This document shows positions 10,781 to 22,306 of a stretch of DNA of 64,000 bases, piece after piece (within the stretch, counting starts at the first letter, position 1; each line of letters begins with the position of its first letter). The translations under genes and the position numbers were made by a program. The stretch is from NCBI GenBank assembly GCA_009746045.1, contig RPFO01001310.1:62001-126000 (forward strand), read 5' to 3'. This DNA is from Mesostigma viride (lineage: Eukaryota; Streptophyta; Mesostigmatophyceae; Mesostigmatales; Mesostigmataceae). The notes under the pieces were generated by a model, which did no database searches, was not told where the DNA came from, and was given only the letters and a program-made list of their open reading frames with translations.

Positions 10781-12199
10781 ATGCAGATGTGGCACAGGAA
10801 AAGTGGGAGGGCAAGACGCCTTTCTATGTCAGGGTGCCTGCTGTATGGAAAAGGGACATTCACACTGAGTTCCTTAAAATCCTCAAGGGCCTGGAGGGCC
10901 TGAGGTCAAGTCCAATAATCTGGAGGGAGACTCTCAACCGTTTCCTGAAGGAGCATTGCAACTTGAAGGTCTCTCCTGTAGACCCCTGTCTGTTTCTGGG
11001 GCAATGGGAAGGCCTACCAGTGTATGCTTCGCTGCACGGGGATGACCTACATCTGATAGCTCCCACGTCGTGGCTTAAGGAGCTGATCTCCATCATTAAG
11101 TCCAAGTTTCCTCTGGGTAGGGAGCAATGGCAGGTGGAGAATGAGCCTCTGCTGTTTGTGGGCATGGAGGCCACACTGGTGAAGAAGGGGGGAGAGTGGC
11201 GTATGCTGCTGGTGGGGGGCAATGATTATCAAGAGACCCTCATTAGCAAGCTTCCTCCAACCATCACACAGGCACTGTGTCCTATGGTCAGAGGCATGGT
11301 TGCTTGGGTGGCAGGCATTTCCAGGCCAGACCTTATGGTCATAGCCAGGTTGCCTGATGACATGCTGGTGGAGCTAGGGTCTGCCAAGGTGGCTGATCAG
11401 GTCAGGGCTTCATCTGGCATTCTGTTGTCTGCAGTGGATTTATCACAACCCATTTGCATGGAGCTGTATGTGGATAGCTCAATGGACAGCAGGCAGGTCT
11501 CCAAAGTCAGGGGCAGGGCTGCAGGGCTCTTTGTGCTCAGACAGGAAGGCCTGGGGAGTTTGGTGAGCTGGTTTAGTCGCCTGCACAAACGGGTGGCTGT
11601 CAGCAGTGATGTGGCAGAATGCAGGGCTATTTGTGAAGGCATTCACACAAGCCTTTATCTGAAGGAGTTGCTTCATCAGATGACTTCTAACACTCCTTGG
11701 CCACTTCAGGTCACCACTCTTCTAAAAACAGACTCCATGGGGATGGTGCAGTTTGTGCACAGGCAGATGGCCAGAAGTAGGGACTTGGATTATCTCCTTC
11801 TTAAGGAGTTGTCATCCTTGGCCAATATTGAGCATATCCCTGGGGTTGACAATCCTGCTGATGCTTTGACCAAGCTAGTGCAGAAGGCAGCAGTGCAATA
11901 CAAGGTTCTTCAGTCTCTGATGGACCCATCTCAGCAAGCTGTCTAAGCTGGTGCCTGGTTATAGGGCATTCGAGAGCAGATTGTGTGGTAGTGTCAGCAT
12001 TGTGACTGGCATAATACCTGTATTTTAGTCTGTACTAAGGCTCATGGACCATGGTACACTCACTCTGATTTTAATCAGGATACAGCCAGGCTTTGGCTGG
12101 GGTTCATGCTGTTGACTACACAAGGTTGACAGGTCCATTACAGACCATGTATTCTATTTTAAAAGAAATGTATATTTGTACATACCTCTCACAATGGTC
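8463..12199 (+). mobile_element. Copia-like retrotransposon, copy 1 (no gag or 5' LTR seen)
   Basis: The internal region has integrase, protease, RT and RNase H in that order, then a 3' UTR from 11947. No left LTR could be found before 8463 and gag is missing, so the element appears 5'-truncated. A related element starts at 12200. Sequence at 19683-21000 may be its displaced 3' end. Confidence 0.7.
10780..11946 (+). pseudogene. Copia-like RT and RNase H, continuation after frameshift (copy 1)
   Basis: RT motifs continue: GLEGLRSSPIIWRETLNRFL corresponds to the usual GLKQAPRxW box, and YASLHGDDLHLI stands where Copia RT normally has YVDD. RNase H follows with ELYVDSSMDSRQ, SRLHKRVAVSSDVAECRA, KTDSMGMV and DNPADALTK. 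The stop is at 11946. Confidence 0.75.
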
Positions 12200-12724
12200 T
12201 GGGAGTTATTCTAGGGCTTCAGGCCTAGACTATCAGTACACGTGGCGTTGTCCCCGTCCCCCAAGTGGGATACGGACATGGACGGTAGTGTAGTACACTG
12301 GACATATCTCTACTAGGATTTAGATCCGCACGTGCCATGATGGGCACGTGGGTGCTAGATATTAGCACTGAGATATGTAGTGCACACGCACGTGGGTATT
12401 CACGTGGTAGGGTTTATGAGCTGTGATGCAGACCACAAGGTGGCTGCAGTGCTAGTCCTGTACGGAGGTCCTAGGGGAGGTCCAGGATCGTCCACGTAGT
12501 GCTGTTAGGCAGTCGTTGCCTGCGGGCATCGTATCAGTCCTAGCTGGAGTAGATCTAGCTGGACGGAGCCAGCACCTCATTGGTTAGCACTAGTACAGGA
12601 TAGCTAGGTTACCCTAACCTACGTGCCCATGCAATCCAGCTTGGCAAGCTTGCATGGGTTGATATTATGCCAGCCATTGCATAATCCAACACACGTTCGC
12701 ATCCATTGCACGAGTGCCATAACT
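12200..12724 (+). repeat. 5' LTR of Copia-like copy 2
   Basis: It begins TGGGAGTTATTCTAGGGC and ends GAGTGCCATAACT. Compared with the 3' LTR it differs by a 4-bp indel near 12258 and about two substitutions, suggesting a recent insertion. Confidence 0.9.
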
Positions 12725-12773
12725 TGCATTTATAAAAACTCTCACAGTTTTTACACTACTCTCTCATTTTAAA

Positions 12774-14642
12774 ATGTCGAACGTTTCCAATACCGATTAC
12801 TCTTCGGAGTCAAGCCTGTCCCCATCGTCCGAAGATTTGGACTACCGGGCGGCAGTGCGGGGCCGGCAGGGTCGGGACGATCACGCTGGCAGCGATGCCG
12901 GCAGTGGTCGCTCGTCTTCGGACGAGGACCCGCGGTTCCTGGATCAGTTGGCGGCGCGGCCGCCGCTATACAATGTATGGCGTCCCAACGCACCACCGGC
13001 GGAAGGGCAGCCCACGGCCCCCGAGCTGGTCACGGGGCCGGGGAGGGTGGTGCCGGTATTGGGGGACATACCGTCAGATGGCTACGACGAGGACGAGGAC
13101 CTCGTGGATCTCGAGTTGCCGGAGGACAAGGAGAAACGCGAGGAGCTGCTCCGCCGAGAGGCAGAGCGCATTCGGCAGGAGGCCCAGCTCCGCAGAGAGC
13201 TGGAGCAACAGCGCGAGCTGGAGGCTCAGCGCGAGGCTCAGCTGCGGGCAGAGACTGAGATGACAGGACAGCCCGGGTGCTCGCGGAGCGGCAGCAGGAG
13301 CGGGATCGCGTGGCCAGGGCAGGTCTGCGCGCGGGGCCGACAGGTGCGCGAGAGGCGCCCCCATACGTTCTCCGCAAGAAGAACGAGCTTTACACCTTTG
13401 CGCACAGGCGCACAGCGCGCTCCTTTAGGCGCATGGCTGGAGATGTGCTGCAGGAGACCGACTCGTCGGTGGAGATGCAGCCAGGAGCGCGGGGAGAGGA
13501 GCTGGTTTTGATGGACCCGGCCATGGTGGAGGCAGAGCGTCTGGCCAAGATAGAGTACGCCAGGCATTGCCAGCGGAAGGCCAAGAGGGCAATGGTGCGG
13601 TCCATGGCGGAGAACAGTTTGGCTAGGGAGCGCGCAGCCAGGGAGGCGCAGCATCGGGAGATGAAGCGACTTCGTGCGAAGGCGCACGACGCCGCGGAGA
13701 AGACCCGGCGTCACCAGGCGCGGCTGGACGCAGCCTGAAGAGGTCGGAGGCGACACTGGCAACGATGGTGGGCCCGGCGAGGCGGGAGCAGGAGGCCGGC
13801 TGGCGAGGAAGAGCCGGCGTAATGCACGTGCCCTAGACAGGCGCATGCGCAAGGAGGAGCGGGCTCTGCGCAGGTATCAGGAGGCGGCCAGGACCTGGGC
13901 TCTGCAGGGAGAATTCGGAGACGCAATCCGGTTTGAGCGTGGTCTGGCGCCACATGAGCCGCTGCCTGAGGACGCTGTATTGGACTTCATGCGTACCCCA
14001 CAGCCAGCAAGGGCCCAGCGAGGAACGGCCTTGTTAAACGCGCGTGAGCGTGTTCGCGCTGGCGCAGACACACCCCACCCCCCACCCCCCACACCCAAAC
14101 ACACCATGCAGACCGACACGGACCTGGAGCTGGACCGCATCGCTGCACTACTCCACCAGGAGCTGGACGCAGCGGAGGCCAACCCGACCAAGCGGGCGCG
14201 GGCAGCAGAGGCAGTAGAGCAACTGCTGAGGGCCGCCAAGCGGGTCCGCCAAGGAAAGTGGCAGGAGGGGTGTGGACCATCGTCTACGCCCCAGCGGTCG
14301 CATCCAGAGGAGGATGGTGACGAGGGGAAGGACGGGGGAGCACCAGGGGGAGGGGCACCAGCAAGCACCGGGGGTATGGCGGGCGGCAGCAACGCTGGAG
14401 CGACAACCCAGCAGCAGCAGCAGCCACAGCATCAACAGCAGCAGCAGCAGCAGCAGCAGCGGCAGCATCAGCAACAGCAACCGCAGCAGCAGCAGCAGCA
14501 GCAGCAACCTCAACCACAAGCGACTGTCGCTGTACCACAGCGACCCAGGTTTGATGCATCCCGTAGGGAAGATAGGATTACCTTCCCAGGTCTAGCTGAG
14601 GGATTGTGCAGGAGGATGCACTTGAGTTTCTTTTCAAGATAG
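12774..14642 (+). pseudogene. gag-like polyprotein, N-terminal part (copy 2)
   Basis: Coding starts at an ATG shortly after the LTR (MSNVSNTDYSSESSLSPSSE). It encodes a charged, Glu/Arg-rich probable coiled coil, shifts frame near 13262 and again near 13735, and ends after a Gln-rich stretch (14409-14520, CAG/CAA codons) and RFDASRREDRITFPGL. No standard gag domain is recognisable, but the position and charged helical composition fit gag. Confidence 0.5.
14409..14520 (+). repeat. CAG/CAA (polyglutamine) repeat
   Basis: Interrupted CAG trinucleotides with CAT, CGG and CAA variants lie inside the gag-like reading frame and encode a Gln/His-rich run. Confidence 0.9.
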
Positions 14643-14691
14643 AACATTCTGGTCCCATGATAACATCCGTGATTGGTTTCCTGCTCTCAGG

Positions 14692-15201
14692 GTGTCTAAC
14701 ACGATCCACCAATCTGCACCTAGCATAAAACAAATGGTTCAGATGTATGAGAGGAGGGCCAGCACACCTGGGGCAGAGGAGGTGCAAATCTTCACAGAAT
14801 TCATAGCAGACCTAAAAGGGCTGTTGACCAAGGGGGAACACCTGCAGGCTCTCAAGGGGTTCAACTGGTTGGCCTCGTACAAAGTCAACAAGTCTGACTA
14901 CGTACGTGACAACAAACAGTTTGTCCTGTACATAGACAGGGACGAGGAGTTGAAGAAACTCAACTCTAAGTACCTGATCCATCAGTGGCTCACCAAAGCT
15001 GAGCTGGACAAGAACACCAATGCAGTTCTGCTGGCTGGCCTTAAAGACAAGTGGGATGATTTTAGGGGGGCCATGTTGTTCATTCAGCAGAGCCTAGAAC
15101 CCTTCTCAACTGTCAAGGAACCCAAGGTTAACAAGGTCCAAGGGGGGGTGGTCAGGACGGTGCAGGTCCTAGCAGGAAGAAGCTCATCAAGGAGGTGGTA
15201 G
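14692..15201 (+). pseudogene. gag-like core (copy 2)
   Basis: The 169-residue frame contains SIKQMVQMYERRASTPGAEE and several amphipathic stretches ending FIQQSLEPFSTVKEPK, compatible with a capsid-like helical domain. The frame shifts between about 15150 and 15195 into the zinc-knuckle and integrase frame. Confidence 0.5.
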
Positions 15202-16583
15202 CTCAGGTCAAGGCGGTGTTCAAGGGTCCCCAGCAAGGTAAGAAGGCAGGGGGGTCATCCAAGCAGCAGGGGAAATCAGACAAGGGGGGAAAGGGGAACC
15301 CAGGCAGTAAGGCAGGGCCCTCCCAGGGGCCTAGTCAGAAAGGTAAGCCTCATGACTCCACCCTGTACTGCACCAGGTGCTCATGCAAGGGGCATGAGAG
15401 GGATGATTGCTGGAAGGGCAAACCCGAACTTGGATCTGATGTGGATGTATGCCCAGGTTGCTGGGAGCCCCGCCACCCGTTACCTGCAGGGGGACGCTGC
15501 AACAAGCCCAGGAAGGGAGCCTCAACGGGGCGCCCCAACAAACAAGCCAGCACTCAGGACGACTGTAAGTCTCCTGTACCCTGGTTTCTCAATGGCCGTG
15601 TACCTTCTATTTGCTCTGTGTTGCCTGACAGTGAGGAAGTGGATTGGGACCTGGCTTATGACATGACGTTAGCACAGGTGGCCCAAGATCCCACTATAGC
15701 CTCCTTAGACGCAGCAGCAGATAAGGTTATATCCTATGCCAGGTTAGCCCAACAGCTACACAAGGCAATGGGGCATGAGGCAGTGGCAGAAAGGCTGGCC
15801 AATAAAATTGATGGCCGTGACCTGGAACAGATGTGCAGGCATGTCAGGAAGCACTGTGAAGCGTGCCAACTGCATGCACCTAAACCCAAGAGATGGCATG
15901 TGGCCACCCCACCACTGGCTAGAGGAAAGCTAGTAGGGGATGTGATACACCTGGTGAAGGACACGGTGTATTACTTGGTCCTAAAAGATGCCTGGTCTAG
16001 GTTTGTGGTGATAGAACCCTTGCCAGGCATGGCCAATGAACAACTGCACAGAGCCCTGCTGATTGCACTAGCACGGTATCATCCTCAGGAAAAATTAATG
16101 CTGGATCAGCAGTTCACGTGGATACAAGATTATCCTGATCTGCCCAAGATAGACATTGCTGGGGCTCAAGATCATGAACGCCAGGGGATGATTGAACGTA
16201 CCATGCGTGCTATCAGGGACCTCATAAAGAAAAATGAGTCCAGGACAGCAGAGTCTGGGAGCTATGCTGATAGGACAGCGTGGGCAGCTGAAGTGTGCAG
16301 AACTCTGAACACCAAGCCCCTCATGTCTTCTCCTTTTGGTGAAATCACACCAATTGGCCTGCAATCAGGTAGCTACTCTCAGGAGGTACTAGACCACTAC
16401 AACACGCAAAGGCAACACTTGGCCAAGTTGCTGGCAAAAAAGGATAAGAGTAATGCCAGGCCTGTGTTTGAAGTGGGGGATCAGGTACTCTACTATAGGG
16501 AGGGGAAGGGAACAAAGCCCACTCTGGTAGATGGCATGGTCCAGCTGAAATCATCAGGTTGTCAGAAACAGGTGACACGGTGA
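15195..16583 (+). pseudogene. Zinc knuckle and integrase (copy 2)
   Basis: After a Lys/Gly-rich segment there is a retroviral-type knuckle, YCTRCSCKGHERDDCW (CX2CX4HX4C). Next comes an HHCC integrase finger (HKAMGHEAVAERL, then HVRKHCEACQL) and the catalytic core with GDVIHLVKD, KLMLDQQFT and GMIERTMRAIRDLIKK. No protease motif lies between knuckle and integrase. The frame breaks near 16555. Confidence 0.75.
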
Positions 16584-18487
16584 CTATTCAGCATCACAGA
16601 GAGCGAATGGTTGGCAAGCATAGACTGAAGCTTTATTACCCTCCTTTGGCAGACGTGTCAGGGGTAGAATTCTTGGACATGGATTCAGAGCCTCAGTCTG
16701 GTGGGTTGGTCTCACCCAGTGAATTGGCTAGGGACATAGCTGATGCAAGCAACACAACCATAGACGCTCCTGTGTTCCTCAGTGGTGCAGCCCCACCACA
16801 GCCCACTGGTCCAACTGGGCAGGAGGAACGTGCACTGGATGAGCAGCAGGTCGCTCCTCCCTCATCTCAGGAACAGCCACACGAAGCAGCAGATCCTGTT
16901 GTCCCCAGGAATAAATTTGCTGAGGCTCTAAAAGCTCTACATAGAGCACACACTGCCAAGGCACAAATGGCAGCAGGTGCAGCACAAGTCAATGCTGTGG
17001 GTGAATCTAACCAGGATCCCAGTATTCTGGCAGTAGACACACAGGCACAGGTGAGCATCATCAGTGCACAAGCTGTATCTGGCCTAAGTCTGCAACGCTC
17101 GCCCTGGGCTAGAGTGTCAGATTTTTCAGGCAAAACAAAAATGGCAGTCAAAGGCCAAGTGCTAATTCCCATTCTGGGTGTGCCCACTCCCTTCCAGGTA
17201 GTAGAGGGCTACAAGGGGAATGCACTGCTGGGGGAACCATTTGTCTCATACCCTGGAGTTGTCATCTCAGCTGGGAGGTTGAGCGTGACTGGGGTGGGGC
17301 AGGTCACCCTGGACCATTTCAAAATTCCTTTAACACAGATCAGTGATGGCCTGGAAGCAGCCATCAATGCTGTCAACATAAAATACCTCCCAGGTCAGGA
17401 ACCCTGTGTTGATTCCCTCATTCATTCTCAGAAGCTACACCCCTCTGCGTTTGGGCTTGGTAGATGGGACATTGCGTCCATGTCTCCCTTGTCCTATGAT
17501 GATGTGGTCAAAGACTGTCAAACGCAGATTGGTTTTCTGAAATGGATGGAAGCCTTTAACAGGGCTAGAGAGGAATGGGTTTGTCCTGATCCACGTAGTA
17601 AGTCCCAGGTACCACCTGTAACACCGATTGAGGCACTGCCACAAGGGGCCAGAAAGCTCAGACTGAAGTTTGTCTGCAAGCATAAACCCCAGGCAGATGG
17701 GACACCTCCCATTTTTCATGCCAGACCTTGTGTCACGGAGTTCAGGGGCTCCACTGAGCTAACAGAGGCTGAACTGTATACCCCTGGTATTCAGCAGACG
17801 TCTCTTAAGGTCCTGTTGGCCACTTTCCTTCACCATCTGAATGCTGGTAAGGACTACGTGTGTAAAGCCACTGACATTAAGCGTGCCTTCCTTAAAGGCA
17901 ACCCTGACATAGCCCAAAAGGTGTGGAGGGGTCAAGTCTATGTGGTCAACACTCCCAAAGTCTGGGCTGGGGACATCAAGGAACCTCATCTAAGGCCTAA
18001 CTTGGGGGTAGAAGGGCTTCAGTCAGCACCTAAAATTTTTAGGCTGTCTGCCCAAGAGGTCTTCCTGAAGCTGGGGGCCCAGTATGATGATATTGACCCT
18101 TGTTTCTTCACCATCCCTCATCCTGCTGGTATGATGATGTTTGTGTGGCATGGGGATGATCAGCTCATTACTGGTCCCAGGGCAGCTGTGGAGGATTTCA
18201 TTGCTCAAGTGTCTGCTAGCTTTGAATTAGGCAAGCAGCTGGAGCTGGGGAAAGATCCTGTCAAGTTCTGTGGCATCATTCTGAACCTGTTTAAGGAGCA
18301 GAAGGAGTGGGTGTGTTCTCTCAAAGCATCCCCTGAGTATGTCATGTCTTGCAAAGATGTTCTTCCCTCTGACATCACTCCTGATCTCTGTCCCACTATT
18401 AGGGGTAAGCTAGGTTGGCTGTGTGCCACTTGTGCTCCTCACCTGGCGTGGTCAGCAGAGTGGATGATGATGTCCTCATGGAGGTAG
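16559..18487 (+). pseudogene. Aspartic protease and RT (copy 2)
   Basis: The N-terminal third links the integrase end to an aspartic-protease-like domain, LAVDTQAQVSIISAQA followed by GNALLGEPF, with DTQ in place of DTG. RT follows: LRLKFVCKHKPQADGTP, KATDIKRAFLKG, GLQSAPKIF, and MFVWHGDDQLI in place of the usual YVDD box. The frame breaks near 18450. Confidence 0.75.
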
Positions 18488-19104
18488 GGTCTAGGGCTAT
18501 TAAACAGGTGTTGCATGATGGCCCTCCCCTTATTCTTCATGCTCTGGATCTGTTCCAACCCATCCACGTCACATGTATGATGGACAGTTCCATGGAGTCA
18601 CGGGTAGTCACTAAGGTACAAGCCAGAGAGGCAGGTCTCTTTATGTTGTCTAACCCCGCTGGCAAGCAATCTTTGGTTTCCTGGTTCAGCAGACTCCACA
18701 AGCGCAAGGCAGTCAGCAGCAATGTAGCAGAATGCCGTGCTGTGGTATCAGCTGTGTTGCATGCCAGGTATTTGAACCATCTGCTGGTGTGGTTGCAGCG
18801 TCAGGCTGGTAGTTATGCTGGTGTCAAATCCCACCTGCTGACTGACAGTCAATCCCTTCTCTCTTTCCTGGACAACCCCTTGGCTGTACACACTGATTTG
18901 GATTGGATTGTCCTCAAGCAGGAGTGCACCTATCTGGAGTCAAAGACTCACATCAGAGACCCTGACAATGCAGCTGATGCACTCACAAAAGTGCCCCAAG
19001 CTGCAGGGCCTCAGTATAGAGTCTTATACACGCTGATGAATCTCTTTCAGTGTCCTGGTTGTCCCTGTGGGGAACCTTGCTTATCAGTAGTGGTTGGCAT
19101 ATGA
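18415..19104 (+). pseudogene. RNase H (copy 2)
   Basis: RNase H motifs are in order: TCMMDSSMESRVVTK, SRLHKRKAVSSNVAECRAVV, LLTDSQSLLSFLDNP and DPDNAADALTK. It continues the RT frame after a frameshift and ends about 50 bp before the 3' LTR. Confidence 0.75.
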
Positions 19105-19153
19105 GTGGGTTGTGGGAAGAGTCTTCCCCTCACTCCCCAAAGAAAAGTAATAA

Positions 19154-19682
19154 TGGGAGTTATTCTAGGGCTTCAGGCCTAGACTATCAGTACACGTGGC
19201 GTTGTCCCCGTCCCCCAATTAAGTGGGATACGGATATGGACGGTAGTGTAGTACACTGGACATATCTCTACTAGGATTTAGATCCGCACGTGCCATGATG
19301 GGCACGTGGGTGCTAGATATTAGCACTGAGATATGTAGTGCACACGCACGTGGGTATTCACGTGGTAGGGTTTATGAGCTGTGATGCAGACCACAAGGTG
19401 GCTGCAGTGCTAGTCCTGTACGGAGGTCCTAGGGGAGGTCCAGGATCGTCCACGTAGTGCTGTTAGGCAGTCGTTGCCTGCGGGCATCGTATCAGTCCTA
19501 GCTGGAGTAGATCTAGCTGGACGGAGCCAGCACCTCATTGGTTAGCACTAGTACAGGATAGCTAGGTTACCCTAACCTACGTGCCCATGCAATCCAGCTT
19601 GGCAAGCTTGCATGGGTGGATATTATGCCAGCCATTGCATAATCCAACACACGTTCGCATCCATTGCACGAGTGCCATAACT
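19154..19682 (+). repeat. 3' LTR of Copia-like copy 2
   Basis: It repeats 12200-12724 almost perfectly, with an extra 4 bp near 19218 and about two substitutions. A purine-rich stretch (agaaaagtaataa) immediately precedes it and could be the polypurine tract. Confidence 0.9.
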
Positions 19683-21299
19683 CTGGGAACCTTTATTCTG
19701 GGGTTTATAGGGCGGGGTTCGATTCCCTGGTATTATGTTTCTACAAGCTGGCCTGTTCAGGTGTTTGCCTGTTCAGACTTCCCTAGTTCCCCAGGGCAGG
19801 ATTTAATTGTTGCCTATGTGTTTCATTTTGTCATTTGTTTGCTGTGGCAGTTTACCATCTGGCAAGTAGACGGGCGCCGTAAGACGGGCGCCAATAGACC
19901 CCTGTTGAGAGAATGACAGGCAAACTATTGTAATACGCCTTACTTTGTCAAGTGGTATTTTAATTGTCATGGATTTCTTGTACTTATATTGAATATGTAC
20001 TGGGTTTTATGGGATTAGTATCTGGGATTAATGTAACTCACCGCCAGAAGGTCATTGTACTGGAGGCTCTACCGATCGAGGTGATGGGATTAATTCCTGG
20101 AGAAGACCTCATAGAATTAACCTGTATGTATTTAATTTTGTGTGCTTCTAATATCTGGTGGTACTCTGTAATGCCACTTCCATAGGTTTTTATCCATTCC
20201 TCATGGAATGGTTTTCCCTGTGGCAGATCTGTTTCTTTTCCAGTTCCAAAAGAAAAGGCTGGGGGAATGGCAATGGCCATTAAAGACATCTGTTCAAGCT
20301 TCAAGCTGGAGTGAAGGACATTTCAAGCTACTTCAAGGGTCCCTGGCAAGGGATGTGATCCCTAAAGAAAAGAAGGGATTGGAGTTAACGTAAAGGATTT
20401 ACGTTAGATGGATAGAGATTGTTACGCTCTTTCCAACGGCACCTTGAACGCCTCATTTGGTTAAGGGACGTAAAAGTTATGACGTTTCCTAGGCTGTGCC
20501 GACAGTACCCGGCGCGCCACTGTGGGCGCGTACGGACACAGGATGTACAAGTGTCACTTTGATAGTCCGCAAAACGTTGACAGGACTTGTACAGGACTTG
20601 ATGGTCAATTGATAGGTAGGCGCACTGTAGCGCGCCAGGACCTATGAGACAATTGATGCTGAGTAGTGTACGGATAGGTCCACAGGACTAGCCGTATGGA
20701 CAATTGATAGATCTGCGCGCCAAAGGCGTGCCAGAGTCTGTGTAATCAATTGATTGACAGTTCGGCTGTGACAGTGCAGCTGATTACTTGGACGCGTCCC
20801 TAACAACCTATATGTGTGACTTGGTCGCACCGGGACGCTAGTTCTTGCGTGCACGTTCTCTTGGCACTGCGACCCTGTCGCCTGTGCTGCGTGCAGTCTT
20901 GGAAGTGACGTGACTTACGTCTGAGTTTCCTTGTTATTAATAAAGGCAACTTCCTGCAAGAACCATGGCGGAATTCGTGGCATTCTCCCTCTTACAACTC
21001 ATATAGCATTTACAAGACCTAGGGATGATGCCTACAAAGTTTCAGTCGAATACGTCAAGCCATGCTCTCGCCCCAGTCAGTTGTTTGTGCCACCATAGCC
21101 GCGGACGTGAATAATTTTTATTCACGTCGTCCTCGTTTGGCCATGGTACCCCCCCTACTTTCCTTGACCGTAGGTCCCTGTCCAGGTGTCCAAAAGTAGT
21201 AAACCAGGGGTGTACGTGAAAGTACAAATCTAGATCTCGAATCTGGTCCAAACAGAATATTCAAACGTTTGCTAGAATTATAGCTAGTTCTGCCACAAA
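19683..21299. other. Non-coding stretch, possibly the displaced 3' end of Copia-like copy 1
   Basis: No coding signal was recognised. There is a candidate poly(A) signal (attaataaaggc, about 20935), a perfect small hairpin (TAACGTAAA-gga-TTTACGTTA, about 20386-20406) and an LTR-like start TGTTGAGAGAATG near 19903. Assignment to copy 1 is an inference from position only. Confidence 0.3.
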
Positions 21300-21369
21300 C
21301 TCGGTCCGATTTTTAGGACTGAGAAAAACTCAGTCCTTCAAATCGGACCGAGTACGGTTTAAGGGTTAA
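21300..21369. mobile_element. Orphan right end of a piggyBac-like element with subterminal hairpin
   Basis: A long hairpin runs from 21300 to 21352 (outer arms CTCGGTCCGATTT / AAATCGGACCGAG, inner AGGACTGAG / CTCAGTCCT, AAAAA loop). It is followed by ACGGTTTAAGGG and TTAA (21355-21369). The terminal sequence and hairpin layout match the element at 22307-23281. No left partner was found. Confidence 0.5.
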
Positions 21370-21721
21370 TTAATGCCAGCTGGCTATTTGCTTAGTAGCT
21401 AGGCGTTTCGTGCACTGTAATTAATAAGTAATTGATAAACTGTAATGGCCAGCTAGCGCTGACTATAGATGTATATGTATATGTCGTCTCACTGATACCT
21501 ATATGCATACATATATCCATATATGCATACATATATCCATGTGCTTCATCATCATCGTGATGGGCTGCTGCAAGCTCCAATTATTTGTTGCATCGATAAT
21601 TATTTTTTGACTTCGTGGATGCTAATGATGCTATCAATACAACTTGTAGTTAGTAGATATATTCATTATATGTTCGGCATGTCAATGTCATGAATTTCGT
21701 GCATGATATTTGGACTTGCAG

Positions 21722-22085
21722 TACGACCTGGCAGGCTGGATGTGATGTTATCTACAACTTCCGTCTGGAGGCCAAGGCAAATAAGGACGATGAATACCAG
21801 CCGATTGATGGCTACATGATTTCGGACTGTGTCAGCTCGCCTCGTCGGTTCCTATCGCAGTGCGATGATGTCATCTCAATCACGGATCTGGGCAACCTTG
21901 CCTCCACCGAGGTGTATTTTGATGACTTTACCGTCAGCGCGGAGTACAAGAACCCGCAGGGATACGCCATGGGGACCGGGGCCTTCAAGCGTGTCACTGC
22001 CACCGGAGTGTCCAGGCTGATTACCGCCACCCCGGAGTATGTCTATGAATACCGGGTTGATCTGGAGGAGGGAGCAAGCTGCTAA
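21722..22085 (+). CDS. Lone terminal exon, possible dirigent/allene-oxide-cyclase-like barrel
   Basis: After a ttggacttgcag acceptor the frame runs TTWQAGCDVIYNFRLEAK to EYRVDLEEGASC and a stop, 120 residues without low complexity. The segment GYAMGTGAFKRVTATGVSRL followed by YVYEYRVDL resembles the GTG-x-F-x3-TG pattern of dirigent and allene-oxide-cyclase barrels, but this is weak. Upstream exons are not visible; the preceding 13 kb is mobile DNA, so the gene may have been cut by insertions or may have a very long intron. Confidence 0.4.
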
Positions 22086-22306
22086 GGGTGAACTTCAGCT
22101 CAGAATTTGAGGCATAATGATTCCCAATGGTAATTCTTGAGATAGAAGCCTGGATTGATTTTGAATGCAGGGCCAGTGCCTCTGATTAAGAAGGCATCAA
22201 TACCACAGTCTGGCCTGTGAACGCACTGGTACTGCATGCGCCCTTTTGAGTTACTGTCCAGTTTTGCCATGTTGTTTTGAGATTATGTTCCATTACATTA
22301 CAGCTG

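Larger units (their letters stand above)
12200..19682 (+). mobile_element. Copia-like LTR retrotransposon, copy 2 (near complete)
   Basis: Two near-identical LTRs flank gag- and pol-like coding sequence on the plus strand. It lies 254 bp past the pol stop of copy 1, so it may have landed in the 3' part of that element. The reading frame is broken at least five times (near 13262, 13735-14690, 15150-15195, 16555 and 18450). I found no clear target-site duplication. Confidence 0.85.

Noticed and set aside
12190-19690. Target-site duplication around copy 2
   Set aside because: Five bases before 12200 (tggtc) and after 19682 (ctggg) do not match; shifting the borders by one or two bases did not give a match.
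19713-19732. tRNA-like T-arm (cggggttcgattccctg)
   Set aside because: The T-arm pairs, but no acceptor, D-arm or anticodon arm can be found upstream; perhaps a SINE relic or chance.
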